A DNA stretch of 64,000 nucleotides from Sutcliffiella tianshenii (GCF_016908565.1 NZ_JAFBED010000003.1:310001-374000), one strand, 5' to 3'; shown: positions 7,915-16,797, counted from the first letter of the stretch. The notes: generated from the letters alone by a model not told the origin. Made by a program: numbers and translations.

Positions 7915-9045
7915 ATGACTACTATGGAAAAGGATAGATATTTTAAAAACAGTTATGAGGAAGCCCGCATTGCCTTCCGGGGGCACCTGGCAAAGATAAA
8001 GGAGAATTGGCCAAAAGCGGTACTGACAAGCCACAAAATCGGAGAGGAACAAGATAATACTGTCGACATGATCTATTCAGAAGCACTGACGGACAACAGG
8101 CAAGTGCTATTTTTCACTTCAGGGGAACATGGCATCGAAGGGTATGCAGGAGCTGCTGTCATCCATCTGTTTGTGGATGAGTATCTTGACTCCATCGATC
8201 CCGATACAACAGGCATATGTATGATTCACGCATTGAATCCTTGGGGGATGAGACATTTCAGACGGGTGACGGAAAATAATGTCGACCTGAACCGGAATTA
8301 TTTATATGACCCGGATACGGTTCCAAAAGACGTGAATCAAACATATGCACAGGAAAAGGAGTTATTTCTCCCCAATGGAAAAATAATGGACGTAAAGGAA
8401 GAGAAGGCGACTTTATATGCCCGGCTTGCAGAAGGCGCGGCAAAGGCAAGTTATAGTGCGATGAAAGAAGCCAAAGGCATGGGACAGTTCAAGTTTGAAA
8501 GAGGGGTCTATTACGGTGGAAGCAAAGAGGAAGAATCGACTTGCTTCCTTAAATCGATACAAAGGAAGCTATTATCCGCCTATCAACGGGTCATACATAT
8601 GGACTGGCACACGGCGCTTGGCCCAACCAATGAAGTAACGATGTTGGTATCCGAGCTTGACCCCCGTAATGAAGAGGAGTTAAAATCACTTTTCCCATTA
8701 GAAAACATTCAAACCTTCACACCTGAAAAGGTAAAAGGCGACTCAACCAACCATTTTCATAAACTCAAAAATGAAGAGTATCCCGAGACCCATCTATTCT
8801 CTGCGCTTTTCGAATTCGGTACCTTCGGCGAGGGAATCAAAGCCGAATTGCGTGAATTCACCACCATCATTTTAGAAAATCATCTATATTGGGAAGGCGC
8901 CGAGAAGGAGGAAGACATCAGGTGGATCAGGAGTGAGTTCCAGAAGATGTTCTATCCCGAAGATGAAGAATGGCGCCAATCCGTGTTGAATGAAGCGAGA
9001 CTTGCGATGAAAGCAGTATTAAAAGCGGAAAAGATAATGAACTAA
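7915..9045 (+). CDS. DUF2817 / M14-like zinc peptidase family protein
   Basis: About 376 residues. HGIEG (H-x-x-E zinc-binding motif of M14 carboxypeptidases) near residue 70, NPWGMRHFRR and NNVDLNRN in the middle, HMDWHTALGP near 225 and FEFGTFG near the C-terminus: the DUF2817 pattern. Cytoplasmic, no signal peptide. Candidate starts are TTG 7912, ATG 7915 and ATG 7924; the GAAAGG at 7906-7911 is too close to the first two, so 7924 is also plausible. Substrate unknown. Divergent from fadR with the FadR operators between. Confidence 0.8.
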   Translation: MTTMEKDRYFKNSYEEARIAFRGHLAKIKENWPKAVLTSHKIGEEQDNTVDMIYSEALTDNRQVLFFTSGEHGIEGYAGAAVIHLFVDEYLDSIDPDTTGICMIHALNPWGMRHFRRVTENNVDLNRNYLYDPDTVPKDVNQTYAQEKELFLPNGKIMDVKEEKATLYARLAEGAAKASYSAMKEAKGMGQFKFERGVYYGGSKEEESTCFLKSIQRKLLSAYQRVIHMDWHTALGPTNEVTMLVSELDPRNEEELKSLFPLENIQTFTPEKVKGDSTNHFHKLKNEEYPETHLFSALFEFGTFGEGIKAELREFTTIILENHLYWEGAEKEEDIRWIRSEFQKMFYPEDEEWRQSVLNEARLAMKAVLKAEKIMN

Positions 9046-9048
9046 TGA

Positions 9049-9088
9049 AAAAGCACCTGCTCCCCTTTCGGAAAATGCAGGTGCTTTT
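9049..9088. terminator. bidirectional terminator between convergent genes
   Basis: Perfect 12-bp stem AAAAGCACCTGC with GCAGGTGCTTTT; A tract on one side and T tract on the other. Serves the peptidase gene and the lectin gene. Confidence 0.9.
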
Positions 9089-9099
9089 CTATGAAAATA

Positions 9100-10209
9100 T
9101 TAGGCGAACCACTTATGCCAAAGCCTGTTGTTGCCACCTCGGACAAAGGTGTCGATTCGGTTTCGGTCCCATGAAACTGCTGCCGGTGAGGATTGGACCC
9201 CGCCACGTGGTGCTCCAAGGTTTACCCACTCACTCCAACGTCTGCCGTTCCAGAAAATCTGCCACATGCGGTCGTCTCTGCCCTTAAGGAAGACATCAAG
9301 CCTGTTTTGCGCCCAGGATGCTACAGCAGGTGCACCATCCAAGCCGCCGCGCGGGGTGCCGAGGTTTTCCCATCTGCTCCAGCTTCTGCCGTCCCACCAT
9401 TTATGCCAGAGGCGGTTGTTGTTGCAAATGGCAAAGACGTCAATTCGGTTTGGTCCCCAGGATACTGCACCAGGAGATCCACCTAGGCCGCTGCGCGGAG
9501 ATCCAAGGTTTTCCCACTGACTCCAGCTTCTGCCGTCCCACCATTTATGCCAGAGGTTGTTATCCATCCCCTGGACAAAGCAATCCAGGCGATTTTCCTG
9601 CCAGGAAGCAACTGCCGGTGATCCCTTGAAGCCGCCCCGCGGAGAACCTAGGTCTTCCCATTGACTCCAGCTTCTGCCGTCCCACCACTTATGCCACATG
9701 CCATCGTTCTGGCCTTGGACAAAGGTGTCGATCCGGTTCGGCCCCCATGATACGGCGCCAGGGGAACTTCTTAAGCCGCCTCTAGGGGCACCAAGATCCT
9801 CCCATCTGCTCCAACGTCTGCCATCCCACCATTTATGGAACATCCGGTTGCTCTCGCCGCGGACAAATGTGTCGAGGCGATTTGGCGCCCAGGACGATAC
9901 GGCCGGTGACCCTCTGAATCCTCTAAGCGGTGCCCCAAGATCCTCCCACTCCCGCCAGCTTGCGCGCATATCAGACTGGGTTACTTCCCCAACCAACGCT
10001 TCTTCCTGGTTGCGATAATACGGTCTTGGATAATATGGATAATAAGGGTAGTAATAAGGTGCCGGATAGTAAGGGTATGGATAATAAGGGTAGTAGAAAG
10101 GACGTCTTGGACGCGGATAATAATAAATAAGCCGTTCGTTCGAAAGATTGTTGCGGTAATCTACAGGACCATGTTGAAAAAATTGATTTTGATTTTGTGG
10201 AAAGTACAA
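9100..10209 (-). CDS. PLL-like beta-propeller lectin with Tyr/Pro-rich N-terminus
   Basis: 369 residues. Residues 1-70 are Tyr/Pro-rich (YYPYYPYPYYPAPYYYPYY), without a signal peptide. Residues about 83-369 are six repeats of about 47 residues, each WSxWEDLGxPRGG, SPAVSW, NRIDTFVxG, LWHKWWDGR, the pattern of PLL/fucose-lectin-like propellers. Odd repeats read PAVASW..NRLD and even repeats PGAVSW..NRID. Start is TTG at 10209 with GGGGAGG 8 nt upstream. The Tyr-rich tail without a secretion signal and a sporulation-type -10 suggest a spore-surface protein (inference). Sugar specificity cannot be told. Confidence 0.85.
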   Translation of the reverse strand: MYFPQNQNQFFQHGPVDYRNNLSNERLIYYYPRPRRPFYYPYYPYPYYPAPYYYPYYPYYPRPYYRNQEEALVGEVTQSDMRASWREWEDLGAPLRGFRGSPAVSSWAPNRLDTFVRGESNRMFHKWWDGRRWSRWEDLGAPRGGLRSSPGAVSWGPNRIDTFVQGQNDGMWHKWWDGRSWSQWEDLGSPRGGFKGSPAVASWQENRLDCFVQGMDNNLWHKWWDGRSWSQWENLGSPRSGLGGSPGAVSWGPNRIDVFAICNNNRLWHKWWDGRSWSRWENLGTPRGGLDGAPAVASWAQNRLDVFLKGRDDRMWQIFWNGRRWSEWVNLGAPRGGVQSSPAAVSWDRNRIDTFVRGGNNRLWHKWFA

Positions 10210-10240
10210 AGTGATAACCTCCCCATAGTTGTTTGCCTAA

Positions 10241-10249
10241 TAGCGTATG
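10241..10249 (-). promoter_or_regulatory. possible sigma-E/sigma-K -10 of the lectin gene
   Basis: The minus strand has CATACGCTA, fitting CATANNNTA, about 30 bp upstream of the TTG start. CATACGTTA occurs upstream of the coat-like gene at 57781. No convincing -35 at the expected distance. Confidence 0.35.
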
Positions 10250-10330
10250 CGAGGGTTATGGGTGGAGGTGCGTGTCTATTTTATCTATCAAGCTTAAAGC
10301 CTCGCATTCTCTATCACTCTGCAATAATCC

Positions 10331-10405
10331 GTAACAACCCTGTCACTCCCCTGTAAACAATCTTTACAGCTTCCATATACTCACTTAATAGTATGGCAAT
10401 ATAAT
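10331..10405 (+). promoter_or_regulatory. PhoP box and -10 of the alkaline phosphatase gene
   Basis: Four hexamers at exact 11-bp spacing: GTAACA (10331), GTCACT (10342), GTAAAC (10353), TTACAG (10364). This is the Bacillus PhoP format (TTAACA-like with N5 spacers). A TATAAT lies at 10400-10405. Predicts induction under phosphate starvation. Confidence 0.75.
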
Positions 10406-10444
10406 TACTCTTGTAAGTTATTAAACTTCAGGAGGTCCTAATCA

Positions 10445-11818
10445 ATGGCATTTTCCAAAAAGTTATTAACCGTAGCAATGGCTTCATCTCTTGCAGTGAG
10501 CGGCTTGGCGTTTCATCAGGCTTCTGCTGAAAAAGGTGGAAACAAGAAGAAAGATGAAATACAGAATGTTATTTTCCTGATTGGTGATGGTATGGGAAAT
10601 TCCTATACGACAGGATATAGAACCTTAAAGGATAATCCGGATACCCCAGAGATGGAGGATACAAAATTTGATCCTTATCTAGTAGGCATGCAATCTACTC
10701 ATTCATGGGATCCTGAAGAAAGTGTCACAGATTCAGCTGCTGCTGCAACGTCGATGTCAGCAGGTATTAAAACATATAATGGCGCAATTGCCGTTGACCT
10801 AGAAAAGAAAGATGTCAAAACCGTTCTCGAACAGGCCAAGGAAAACGGACAATCCACCGGGCTTGTCGCCACTTCCCAGATTAACCATGCAACTCCGGCG
10901 GCTTTCGGTTCGCATGATGAATCCCGCGAGAACTACAATGAAATTGCCGATGATTACTATGATGACCTGATTAATGGAGAACATAAAGTGGATGTGCTTT
11001 TGGGTGGGGGGACAAGCTACTTTGTCCGTGACGACCGCGACCTCACTAAAGAATTCGAGAAAGATGGATATTCCTATGTAGCCACGCGTGATGAAATGCT
11101 GAATGATAAAAACGAACAGATCCTTGGCCTTTTCGCGCCAAAAGGATTGGACAAAAAGATTGATCGACCAACAGAACAGCCTTCATTGAAAGAAATGACC
11201 AACTCCGCATTGGAGCGTTTGAATAAAAACGACAAGGGATTCTTTTTAATGGTAGAAGGAAGCCAGATCGACTGGGCCGGACATGATAACGATGTTGTAG
11301 CGGCGATGAGTGATATGCAGGATTTCGAAGAGGCTTTCCAAGCAGCAATCGATTTCGCCAAAAAGGATAAGAACACACTTGTAATCGCGACAGCCGACCA
11401 CTCGACTGGGGGGATGGCAATGGGTCGTGACGGTGTATACAAATGGGATCCTTCTGCAATAAAGGCAGCGAAAAAGACACCTGACTTCATTGCAAAGGAA
11501 ATCGCAGAGGGTGCCCCTGTGGAAGAAACATTGAAAAAGTATATCGATCTTGAGCTGACACCTGAAGAGGTTCAATCAGTCCAGGAAGCAAAGGACAGCT
11601 CGGGAGATGTTCTGGAAATTGACAACGCCATCGAGAAAATTTTTGACCTTCGCACCGGTACAGGCTGGACGACAGATGGGCATACAGGTGAGGATGTGAC
11701 GGTATATGCCTATGGTCCAGGAATGGAAAAGTTCACTGGTAAAATTGACAACACCGACACAGCAAAAGAGATTTTCGCTATTCTGGAAAAGACTAAATCC
11801 TCTCACAATAAAGAATAA
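10445..11818 (+). CDS. phoA: secreted alkaline phosphatase
   Basis: 457 residues, close to B. subtilis PhoA/PhoB. Sec signal peptide with cleavage site A-S-A before EKGG (near residue 29). Metal and catalytic motifs: FLIGDGMG (near 44), VTDSAAAATS with the nucleophilic Ser (near 97), HATPAAF, EGSQIDWAGHDND, ATADHSTGG and TDGHTGEDV near the C-terminus. Hydrolyses phosphomonoesters outside the cell to release phosphate. AGGAGGT lies 8 nt before the ATG. The Pho box upstream and terminator downstream fit a monocistronic Pho-regulon gene. The choice between phoA and phoB is uncertain. Confidence 0.93.
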   Translation: MAFSKKLLTVAMASSLAVSGLAFHQASAEKGGNKKKDEIQNVIFLIGDGMGNSYTTGYRTLKDNPDTPEMEDTKFDPYLVGMQSTHSWDPEESVTDSAAAATSMSAGIKTYNGAIAVDLEKKDVKTVLEQAKENGQSTGLVATSQINHATPAAFGSHDESRENYNEIADDYYDDLINGEHKVDVLLGGGTSYFVRDDRDLTKEFEKDGYSYVATRDEMLNDKNEQILGLFAPKGLDKKIDRPTEQPSLKEMTNSALERLNKNDKGFFLMVEGSQIDWAGHDNDVVAAMSDMQDFEEAFQAAIDFAKKDKNTLVIATADHSTGGMAMGRDGVYKWDPSAIKAAKKTPDFIAKEIAEGAPVEETLKKYIDLELTPEEVQSVQEAKDSSGDVLEIDNAIEKIFDLRTGTGWTTDGHTGEDVTVYAYGPGMEKFTGKIDNTDTAKEIFAILEKTKSSHNKE

Positions 11819-11833
11819 AGCATATACACAAGA

Positions 11834-11874
11834 AAGCATTCCGCGGCTACATGCTAAGGAATGCTTCAATTTTT
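11834..11874 (+). terminator. terminator of the alkaline phosphatase gene
   Basis: Stem AAGCATTCC with GGAATGCTT, 15-nt loop, followed by CAATTTTT. It ends only 14 bp before the next start codon, so readthrough may supply the downstream lipoprotein gene. Confidence 0.8.
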
Positions 11875-11888
11875 AGGAGGTTGCTAAA

Positions 11889-12554
11889 ATGCGTTTAAAA
11901 CCATGGATTGCACTTACCTTAACTGCTTCACTTCTCTCGGGATGCACGGCAAATGGTTCTTCGAATACCGATTCCGAGGTACACGCTGAAACACAAGCCA
12001 AGAAAACTGAAGGCACCGATATCATCTCGTTCAAAGACAGCCCACAAGCACCGGATGACACGGAACTGACGATCAAGGATTCACAATTTCAGGATGAGGA
12101 TGGTTCCATCACCCTTAAACAATTCGCACAGGTGCATGATAAGAAACAGACGGGAGATGTTTCAGTTACCATTTCAGATGTAAAGGTCATGCAATACAAG
12201 CCTTCCCCGGACCTTATTGATTTCTTCCACGGCTTCACCCATGAAGAAGCCGAGTTCCCTTATGTCAGGGTCAATGTTGTGGTGAAAAATAACGGCGACA
12301 AGCCCATGCATATTGCCCCTGTTTCAGAAATCACCACCAACCAAGGAGAAACCGTCACTTGGGAGGATGACTTCTATCTAGAAAAAATGAATGGCGAACT
12401 CAAACCCGGCGAAGAAAAAGTCGGCAGCCTAGGATTCGTCCTGGATGAAACCGATCCGGAAGCGCTAGAAGGACTTACCATCTCATCAAGTGAGGTATTG
12501 GATGCTAACAAGGACAAGGTGGCGGATGCTGTTGAGTTTGAGGTTGGGTTTTAA
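11889..12554 (+). CDS. DUF4352/DUF5067-like lipoprotein
   Basis: 221 residues. Lipobox L-L-S-G-C (Cys19). After an acidic linker a beta-rich domain carries VTISDVKVMQYKPS and PYVRVNVVVKNNGDKPMHIA, the immunoglobulin-like pattern of DUF4352/DUF5067 lipoproteins, and EKVGSLGFVLDETDPE. Extracellular, membrane-anchored; function unknown. AGGAGG is 8 nt upstream. It follows the phosphatase terminator by 14 bp and may be partly Pho-regulated by readthrough. Confidence 0.8.
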   Translation: MRLKPWIALTLTASLLSGCTANGSSNTDSEVHAETQAKKTEGTDIISFKDSPQAPDDTELTIKDSQFQDEDGSITLKQFAQVHDKKQTGDVSVTISDVKVMQYKPSPDLIDFFHGFTHEEAEFPYVRVNVVVKNNGDKPMHIAPVSEITTNQGETVTWEDDFYLEKMNGELKPGEEKVGSLGFVLDETDPEALEGLTISSSEVLDANKDKVADAVEFEVGF

Positions 12555-12576
12555 CTTGAAAAGGTTTAGCGAATAG

Positions 12577-12947
12577 TTTCGTACCGTCTCATCTGTTGTT
12601 TTGCCTGGGGCGCGGTACGATTTCTTCTCTTTCGTACCGTCCCTCCTGCTTTTTTGCCTGGGGCGCGGTACGATTCTCTTGTTTTCGTACCGCCTCTCCT
12701 GCCGTTTTGCCCGTGTGACGGTACGATTCCTTCTCTTTCGTACCGCCTCTCCTGCTATTTTGCCCGTGTGACGGTACGATTCCCCCTCTTTCGTGCCGCC
12801 TCTCCTGCTATTTTGCCCGTGTGACGGTACGATTCCTTCTTTTTCTTACCGCCTCTCCAGCTGTTTTGCCTGGGTGACGGCACGATTCCCCTTCTTTCTT
12901 ACCGTCTCCCCCTCGGATTTGCCTTGATGACGGTACGATTCCCCAAC
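12577..12947. repeat. seven tandem 53-bp hairpin repeats
   Basis: Seven contiguous copies of a 53-bp unit beginning TTTCGTACCG. Each has inverted arms CGTACCG and CGGTACG about 26 nt apart, so each can fold into a stem-loop. The inner copies are nearly identical; the last two have decayed arms (CTTACCG). 53 is not a multiple of 3, so open frames across it have no meaning. Located between convergent genes. Confidence 0.9.
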
Positions 12948-12956
12948 AATTAAAAA

Positions 12957-13000
12957 GGTGCCTGACCCTCAACGCTTTAAAGCGTTGAGGGTCAGGCACC
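12957..13000. repeat. perfect 44-bp palindrome, GGTGCCTGACCC family, terminator of natAB
   Basis: Arms of 22 bp with no mismatch around a central TTTAAA. On the minus strand it follows natB and is followed by TTTTTAATT, so it can terminate natAB. Related, less perfect copies lie at 28053, 28196 and 38505-38556. Confidence 0.85.
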
Positions 13001-13007
13001 TATCAAA

Positions 13008-14165
13008 TTAATTCATCACCCATTTATCCTTCATAAACATTACTCTTGCTATAATAAAGGCAACCACGATACATAAAAGGTTGCTTCCCATCATGATACC
13101 AAGGTGCTCGTAGTTGATGATGCCAAAGCTTAGCTCCTTTAGGATCGTGAATACGTTCATGATCGGGATGGCAAAGTGGTGGAAATCGAGCTCGTTGATT
13201 CCGATTCCTGAAATCATCATCAATGGGAACATGCCTATCATCATGATTGGGGTACTGTAGCTCTGTGCTTCCTTTACGGTTTTCCCTATGATGCTTGTAA
13301 CCATAAGCAAGGTAGCGACAAACATGGCATAGATGATCGATACGAGTATTGCAAAGCCGATTACAAGGTACACGTTGTCCCCGAGTGAAACCGCGCTTTT
13401 TAGGTTTTCTGTCAGGAAGTTGATTTCCAACGCTACTACAATCAGCGTGACGATTCCTGTGAGCGACCCGATCGAAACGATCGTCAACCACTTTGCTACA
13501 AGCAGGGTCATGCGGTTTACCGGAGTCATCAGTAAAGCTTCCATCGTTTTCTTTTCTTTTTCCCCTGCGAACAGGTCGGATGCCGCCGGACCTGCGCCGA
13601 TCCCGATCGCAAGGCCCAAAATCAATGGAACCAACAATGCGACCAGGTTGATGTTCGGATTATCTTCGGTGATTTCCTTCTGCTCAAGCATAAATGGCTG
13701 AACCAATTCCTGTGCGGTCCCTTGCGCCTCGAGACGCTCTGCGATGACCGTCTTTTCATAAACTGCCAGTGCGCTAGTTACCATATTCATCAGGTTGGAG
13801 GAGTTTTGGCTAAAAGAGTTGCCAAGTAGAGTTACCGTTGCCTCCTCCCCGTTTTTCACACTTTCCAAAAAGCCATCATTCAAAATAAGTGCGGCCTGTG
13901 CTTCCCCTTCCTCAACCTCTGATTCCGGATCTGTGCCCTTTACAAATTCAATATTTTCATAGGCAGCAAAAATGCTCTCTTCTTCTGTGGAGAAACTAGT
14001 ATCCACTGCAAGCTTATAGACTTCGCCTTCCCCGTCAGACACGATGCTTTCATAGAAGAACACCAATCCTGACATCATCACTATCGGTAACAATACCGTC
14101 AACAGGAGGGTCCTTCTGTCGCGGAAGGAGTCTTTCATTTCTTTCAGGTAGATTTTACGAAGCAT
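13008..14165 (-). CDS. natB: Na+ extrusion ABC transporter permease NatB
   Basis: 385 residues, the size of B. subtilis NatB. ABC-2 type: one N-terminal membrane segment (about 19-38), a large extracytoplasmic loop (40-165), then five or six membrane segments from 170 on, with the cytoplasmic motif DLFAGEKEKKTMEALLMTPV. Forms with NatA an exporter that expels Na+ coupled to ATP hydrolysis in B. subtilis. Its start overlaps the natA stop by 11 bp. Divergent natRK supports the assignment. Confidence 0.9.
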   Translation of the reverse strand: MLRKIYLKEMKDSFRDRRTLLLTVLLPIVMMSGLVFFYESIVSDGEGEVYKLAVDTSFSTEEESIFAAYENIEFVKGTDPESEVEEGEAQAALILNDGFLESVKNGEEATVTLLGNSFSQNSSNLMNMVTSALAVYEKTVIAERLEAQGTAQELVQPFMLEQKEITEDNPNINLVALLVPLILGLAIGIGAGPAASDLFAGEKEKKTMEALLMTPVNRMTLLVAKWLTIVSIGSLTGIVTLIVVALEINFLTENLKSAVSLGDNVYLVIGFAILVSIIYAMFVATLLMVTSIIGKTVKEAQSYSTPIMMIGMFPLMMISGIGINELDFHHFAIPIMNVFTILKELSFGIINYEHLGIMMGSNLLCIVVAFIIARVMFMKDKWVMN

Positions 14166-14907
14166 AATAATCGTTCCCCCTTACGAGTTTGCTCATGAAA
14201 ATATAGTTAAGATCGCGGCTGCCCTCGGATTTATAGAGCTGCTCTAGATTACCGTGGTGGACGAGCTCGCCCTTGTGGATCATGGCGACTGTGTCACACA
14301 GCATCGACACTTCCTCCATGATGTGGCTGGAGAAAATGATCGTTTTTCCTTCGCGCTTCAACTGATGGACTAGCTGGCGGAATACGTTTGAAGATGTAAT
14401 ATCAAGTCCCGTGGTCGGCTCATCGAACAGGATGATCTCCGGGTTATGGATGAGCGTTCTTGCGATGGCCACTTTCTGGCGCATCCCTTTAGAGAAGCCG
14501 CCAACTTTGCGATTCAGATAATCCTTCATGCCGAACATTTTTGCCAGATCATCGATGCGCACCTTCGTTTCGTGCTTGCTAAGCCCGTATAGCGCTGCAA
14601 AATATTCGAGGTTTTCGCGAGCGGTCAAGCGGTCATATAGGCCCGTCTCCCCACCGAACAGCACGCCGATCTTTCTTTTGATTTCGTCCGGATTTTTCAC
14701 GGTATCATACCCACCGACACTGACGCTTCCTTCAGTCGGAGTCAACAATGTGGCAATCGTCCTCAGCAGAGTCGTCTTCCCAGCTCCATTTTCACCAAGC
14801 AGCCCGACGATCTGGCCCTTTTTCACAGAAAAGCTGACATGCTTCAATGCCGTTACAAACACTTTTTTATCCTGAAACTTTTTCGTCACTTCATTAATTT
14901 CAATCAT
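14155..14907 (-). CDS. natA: Na+ extrusion ABC transporter ATP-binding protein NatA
   Basis: 250 residues. Walker A GENGAGKTT (near 37), signature FSKGMRQKVAIAR (near 138), Walker B IILFDEPTTGLD (near 158), H-loop SSHIMEE. First gene of natAB. The upstream region carries two direct repeats fitting a LytTR-type regulator. RBS GAGGGGG about 10 nt upstream of the ATG at 14907. Confidence 0.92.
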   Translation of the reverse strand: MIEINEVTKKFQDKKVFVTALKHVSFSVKKGQIVGLLGENGAGKTTLLRTIATLLTPTEGSVSVGGYDTVKNPDEIKRKIGVLFGGETGLYDRLTARENLEYFAALYGLSKHETKVRIDDLAKMFGMKDYLNRKVGGFSKGMRQKVAIARTLIHNPEIILFDEPTTGLDITSSNVFRQLVHQLKREGKTIIFSSHIMEEVSMLCDTVAMIHKGELVHHGNLEQLYKSEGSRDLNYIFMSKLVRGNDYYAS

Positions 14908-14973
14908 GCCCTGACGCCCCCTCGTTATCTCTTGCTTTCATCTTAAAATAAATGAATCCCGGAATCTCTAGTT

Positions 14974-15004
14974 ATGTCGCGAATATTCCATTTAATGTCG
15001 CGAA
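14974..15004 (-). promoter_or_regulatory. two direct repeats, likely NatR (LytTR) sites
   Basis: ATGTCGCGAA at 14974-14983 and 14995-15004, spaced 21 bp, in the natA-natR intergenic region. LytTR regulators bind pairs of direct repeats about two turns apart. They lie about 70-95 bp upstream of the natA start. Confidence 0.65.
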
Positions 15005-15069
15005 AATGTCCATTCAACCCTTTTACATGGTAAAATAAAGATAAAAATGGAAAACAACAGGAGAGGGAA

Positions 15070-15774
15070 ATGGCAATGAGGGTTGGGCTTGTCGATGATA
15101 GATACATAGATTTGGATAAACTGAATGGCATTGTGTCGGGGATGCCGAACCTGGAAATTGTCTTTTCCACTCAAAGCGCAGAAGAGGCCTATGAGCATAT
15201 CAAAAAGGAGTCGGTCGACCTGTTGATAGCCGACATAGAGATGCCGAACCTCTCAGGCTATGAGCTGGCGGACATCATCCACTCCCATGCCCTGAACATC
15301 TCCGTCATTTTCGTGACAGGAAGCAGCGGCTATGCGGTCCATGCCTTTGAACTGAACGTGCACGACTATATTATGAAGCCCTACCCGAAGGACCGTCTGA
15401 TCAAGTCCATCGAAGGGCTTATCGAAAAGAGCAAATCCGCGGAAATTGCCGGAAGACTTTATATTAAACAAAAGAACGACATACATATCATCCAGAAAAA
15501 GGACATCGTATTTATCGAGCGGTCCGGACGCTCTACGACGATCTACACAAAAACAGGACCGGTCAAAACCTACCAGACCTTGAACGAACTCGAAGGCGAA
15601 CTGAGAGAGCGCGATTTCCTCCGCTCCCACCGGTCCTTCATCATCAACATCCACCATGTGAAAAACTTCTCGCTCTATGCAAAGAGTTCCTATATCGTGA
15701 CCTTCGAGGGCATGGGGGAGCAGGCGATGATCACAAAGGACAAGGTCGAGTTCCTGCAGCAGCATTATTTTTGA
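15070..15774 (+). CDS. natR: LytTR response regulator NatR
   Basis: 234 residues. Receiver domain with phospho-acceptor Asp55 (LLIADIEMPNLSG) and Lys in MKPYPKD; C-terminal LytTR DNA-binding domain (about 135-234; VFIERSGRSTTIYT, RDFLRSHRSFIINI). Activates natAB in B. subtilis. RBS AGGAGAGGGAA precedes the ATG. Fifteen bp before natK, so co-transcribed. Confidence 0.88.
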   Translation: MAMRVGLVDDRYIDLDKLNGIVSGMPNLEIVFSTQSAEEAYEHIKKESVDLLIADIEMPNLSGYELADIIHSHALNISVIFVTGSSGYAVHAFELNVHDYIMKPYPKDRLIKSIEGLIEKSKSAEIAGRLYIKQKNDIHIIQKKDIVFIERSGRSTTIYTKTGPVKTYQTLNELEGELRERDFLRSHRSFIINIHHVKNFSLYAKSSYIVTFEGMGEQAMITKDKVEFLQQHYF

Positions 15775-15789
15775 TTAGGAGGCAGTATC

Positions 15790-16776
15790 TTGAAAGCTTC
15801 ACATCTATATTGGGTCCTCCTTGCAGCCATTGGCACCATCCATCTGAACTTTTTCTTGAAAAATCTATCATGGGATGTGCCGATCTATCTAGTGAGTTTA
15901 CCTGTCATCGTTATGGTGTATTATTTATATAAAAAAACAATCTTTGATATCAAAAGCATCGGACTTCGCTGGAACCTGATCCTGCTTGCCCTGCAGCTTT
16001 TGCTTGTGAGCCTTTATTTTGCGGTTGAGCCATCCTCGGCCTGGGCCAGCTTTGTCCCCTTGCTCATTTTTATGGGCCTTGAGGCAATCCGCATCAATGG
16101 ATCCCGCAAGATTTTCGATTTGACGCGGAGCGTGCTGGAGTACGAAGAACAGCAGGAGCAAATCAACGAAACTTTCCGGGTCGTCCGCGGGGAGCGACAC
16201 GATTTTCTGAAGCACGTATCCGCAGTCCACTTTATGCTCGAAAATGGCAACGAGAAAGAGGCCAAGCACTACCTGGATAAACTTGTGGATGGTTATGAAG
16301 AAACCAACCTCTCGATAAAAGGGGAGCGCGGTGTGGTGGCAGGCGTCCTGCATCAGATGTACCGCCGTGCACAGCAGAGTGGCATTTCCGTCGTCTACGA
16401 CCTGGACCTTCCACTCTCGACTCTGCCAATTTCCGATTCCAACATGGTCACCCTTATCGGCAATCTTTTGTCCAACAGCATCGATGCCTGTGAGGAGTGG
16501 CAGAAACATCACAGGGAGCAGGCTGTATTGACCATGCAATTTTACAAAAGAAGCGGGCTCTATCTGCTTGTCTGCAAAAACAACAGCCTTCCGATACCTA
16601 CACCCGTCCTGGACGAGCTTTACCATTCCTACGGCCATACGACCAAAGGCAAGGGACATGAAGGGCTTGGCACCAAAATGGTCATGGACATCGTCGAAGC
16701 ACATCAAGGCTTTCTCGACTTTGTGTACCGGGACGAAGAGTTCACTGTAAAAATAAAGATACCTGCGATCCGATAA
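15790..16776 (+). CDS. natK: sensor histidine kinase NatK
   Basis: 328 residues. N-terminal half has four or five membrane segments; then a coiled stretch and the phospho-acceptor region ERHDFLKHVSAVH (near 138-150) and a GHKL ATPase (SNMVTLIGNLLSNSIDAC, GHEGLGTKMV). Partner of NatR. Starts with TTG at 15790; AGGAGG is 7 nt upstream. Stimulus not visible. Confidence 0.85.
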   Translation: MKASHLYWVLLAAIGTIHLNFFLKNLSWDVPIYLVSLPVIVMVYYLYKKTIFDIKSIGLRWNLILLALQLLLVSLYFAVEPSSAWASFVPLLIFMGLEAIRINGSRKIFDLTRSVLEYEEQQEQINETFRVVRGERHDFLKHVSAVHFMLENGNEKEAKHYLDKLVDGYEETNLSIKGERGVVAGVLHQMYRRAQQSGISVVYDLDLPLSTLPISDSNMVTLIGNLLSNSIDACEEWQKHHREQAVLTMQFYKRSGLYLLVCKNNSLPIPTPVLDELYHSYGHTTKGKGHEGLGTKMVMDIVEAHQGFLDFVYRDEEFTVKIKIPAIR

Positions 16777-16797
16777 ACTCTTCAGGAGGGACCAAAC

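Noticed and set aside
12577-12947. CRISPR array
   Set aside because: Units are contiguous 53-bp copies without unique spacers, and no cas genes are present.
15925-16707. 260-codon open frame antisense to natK
   Set aside because: Mirror frame of natK; no RBS and His/Cys-rich nonsense composition.
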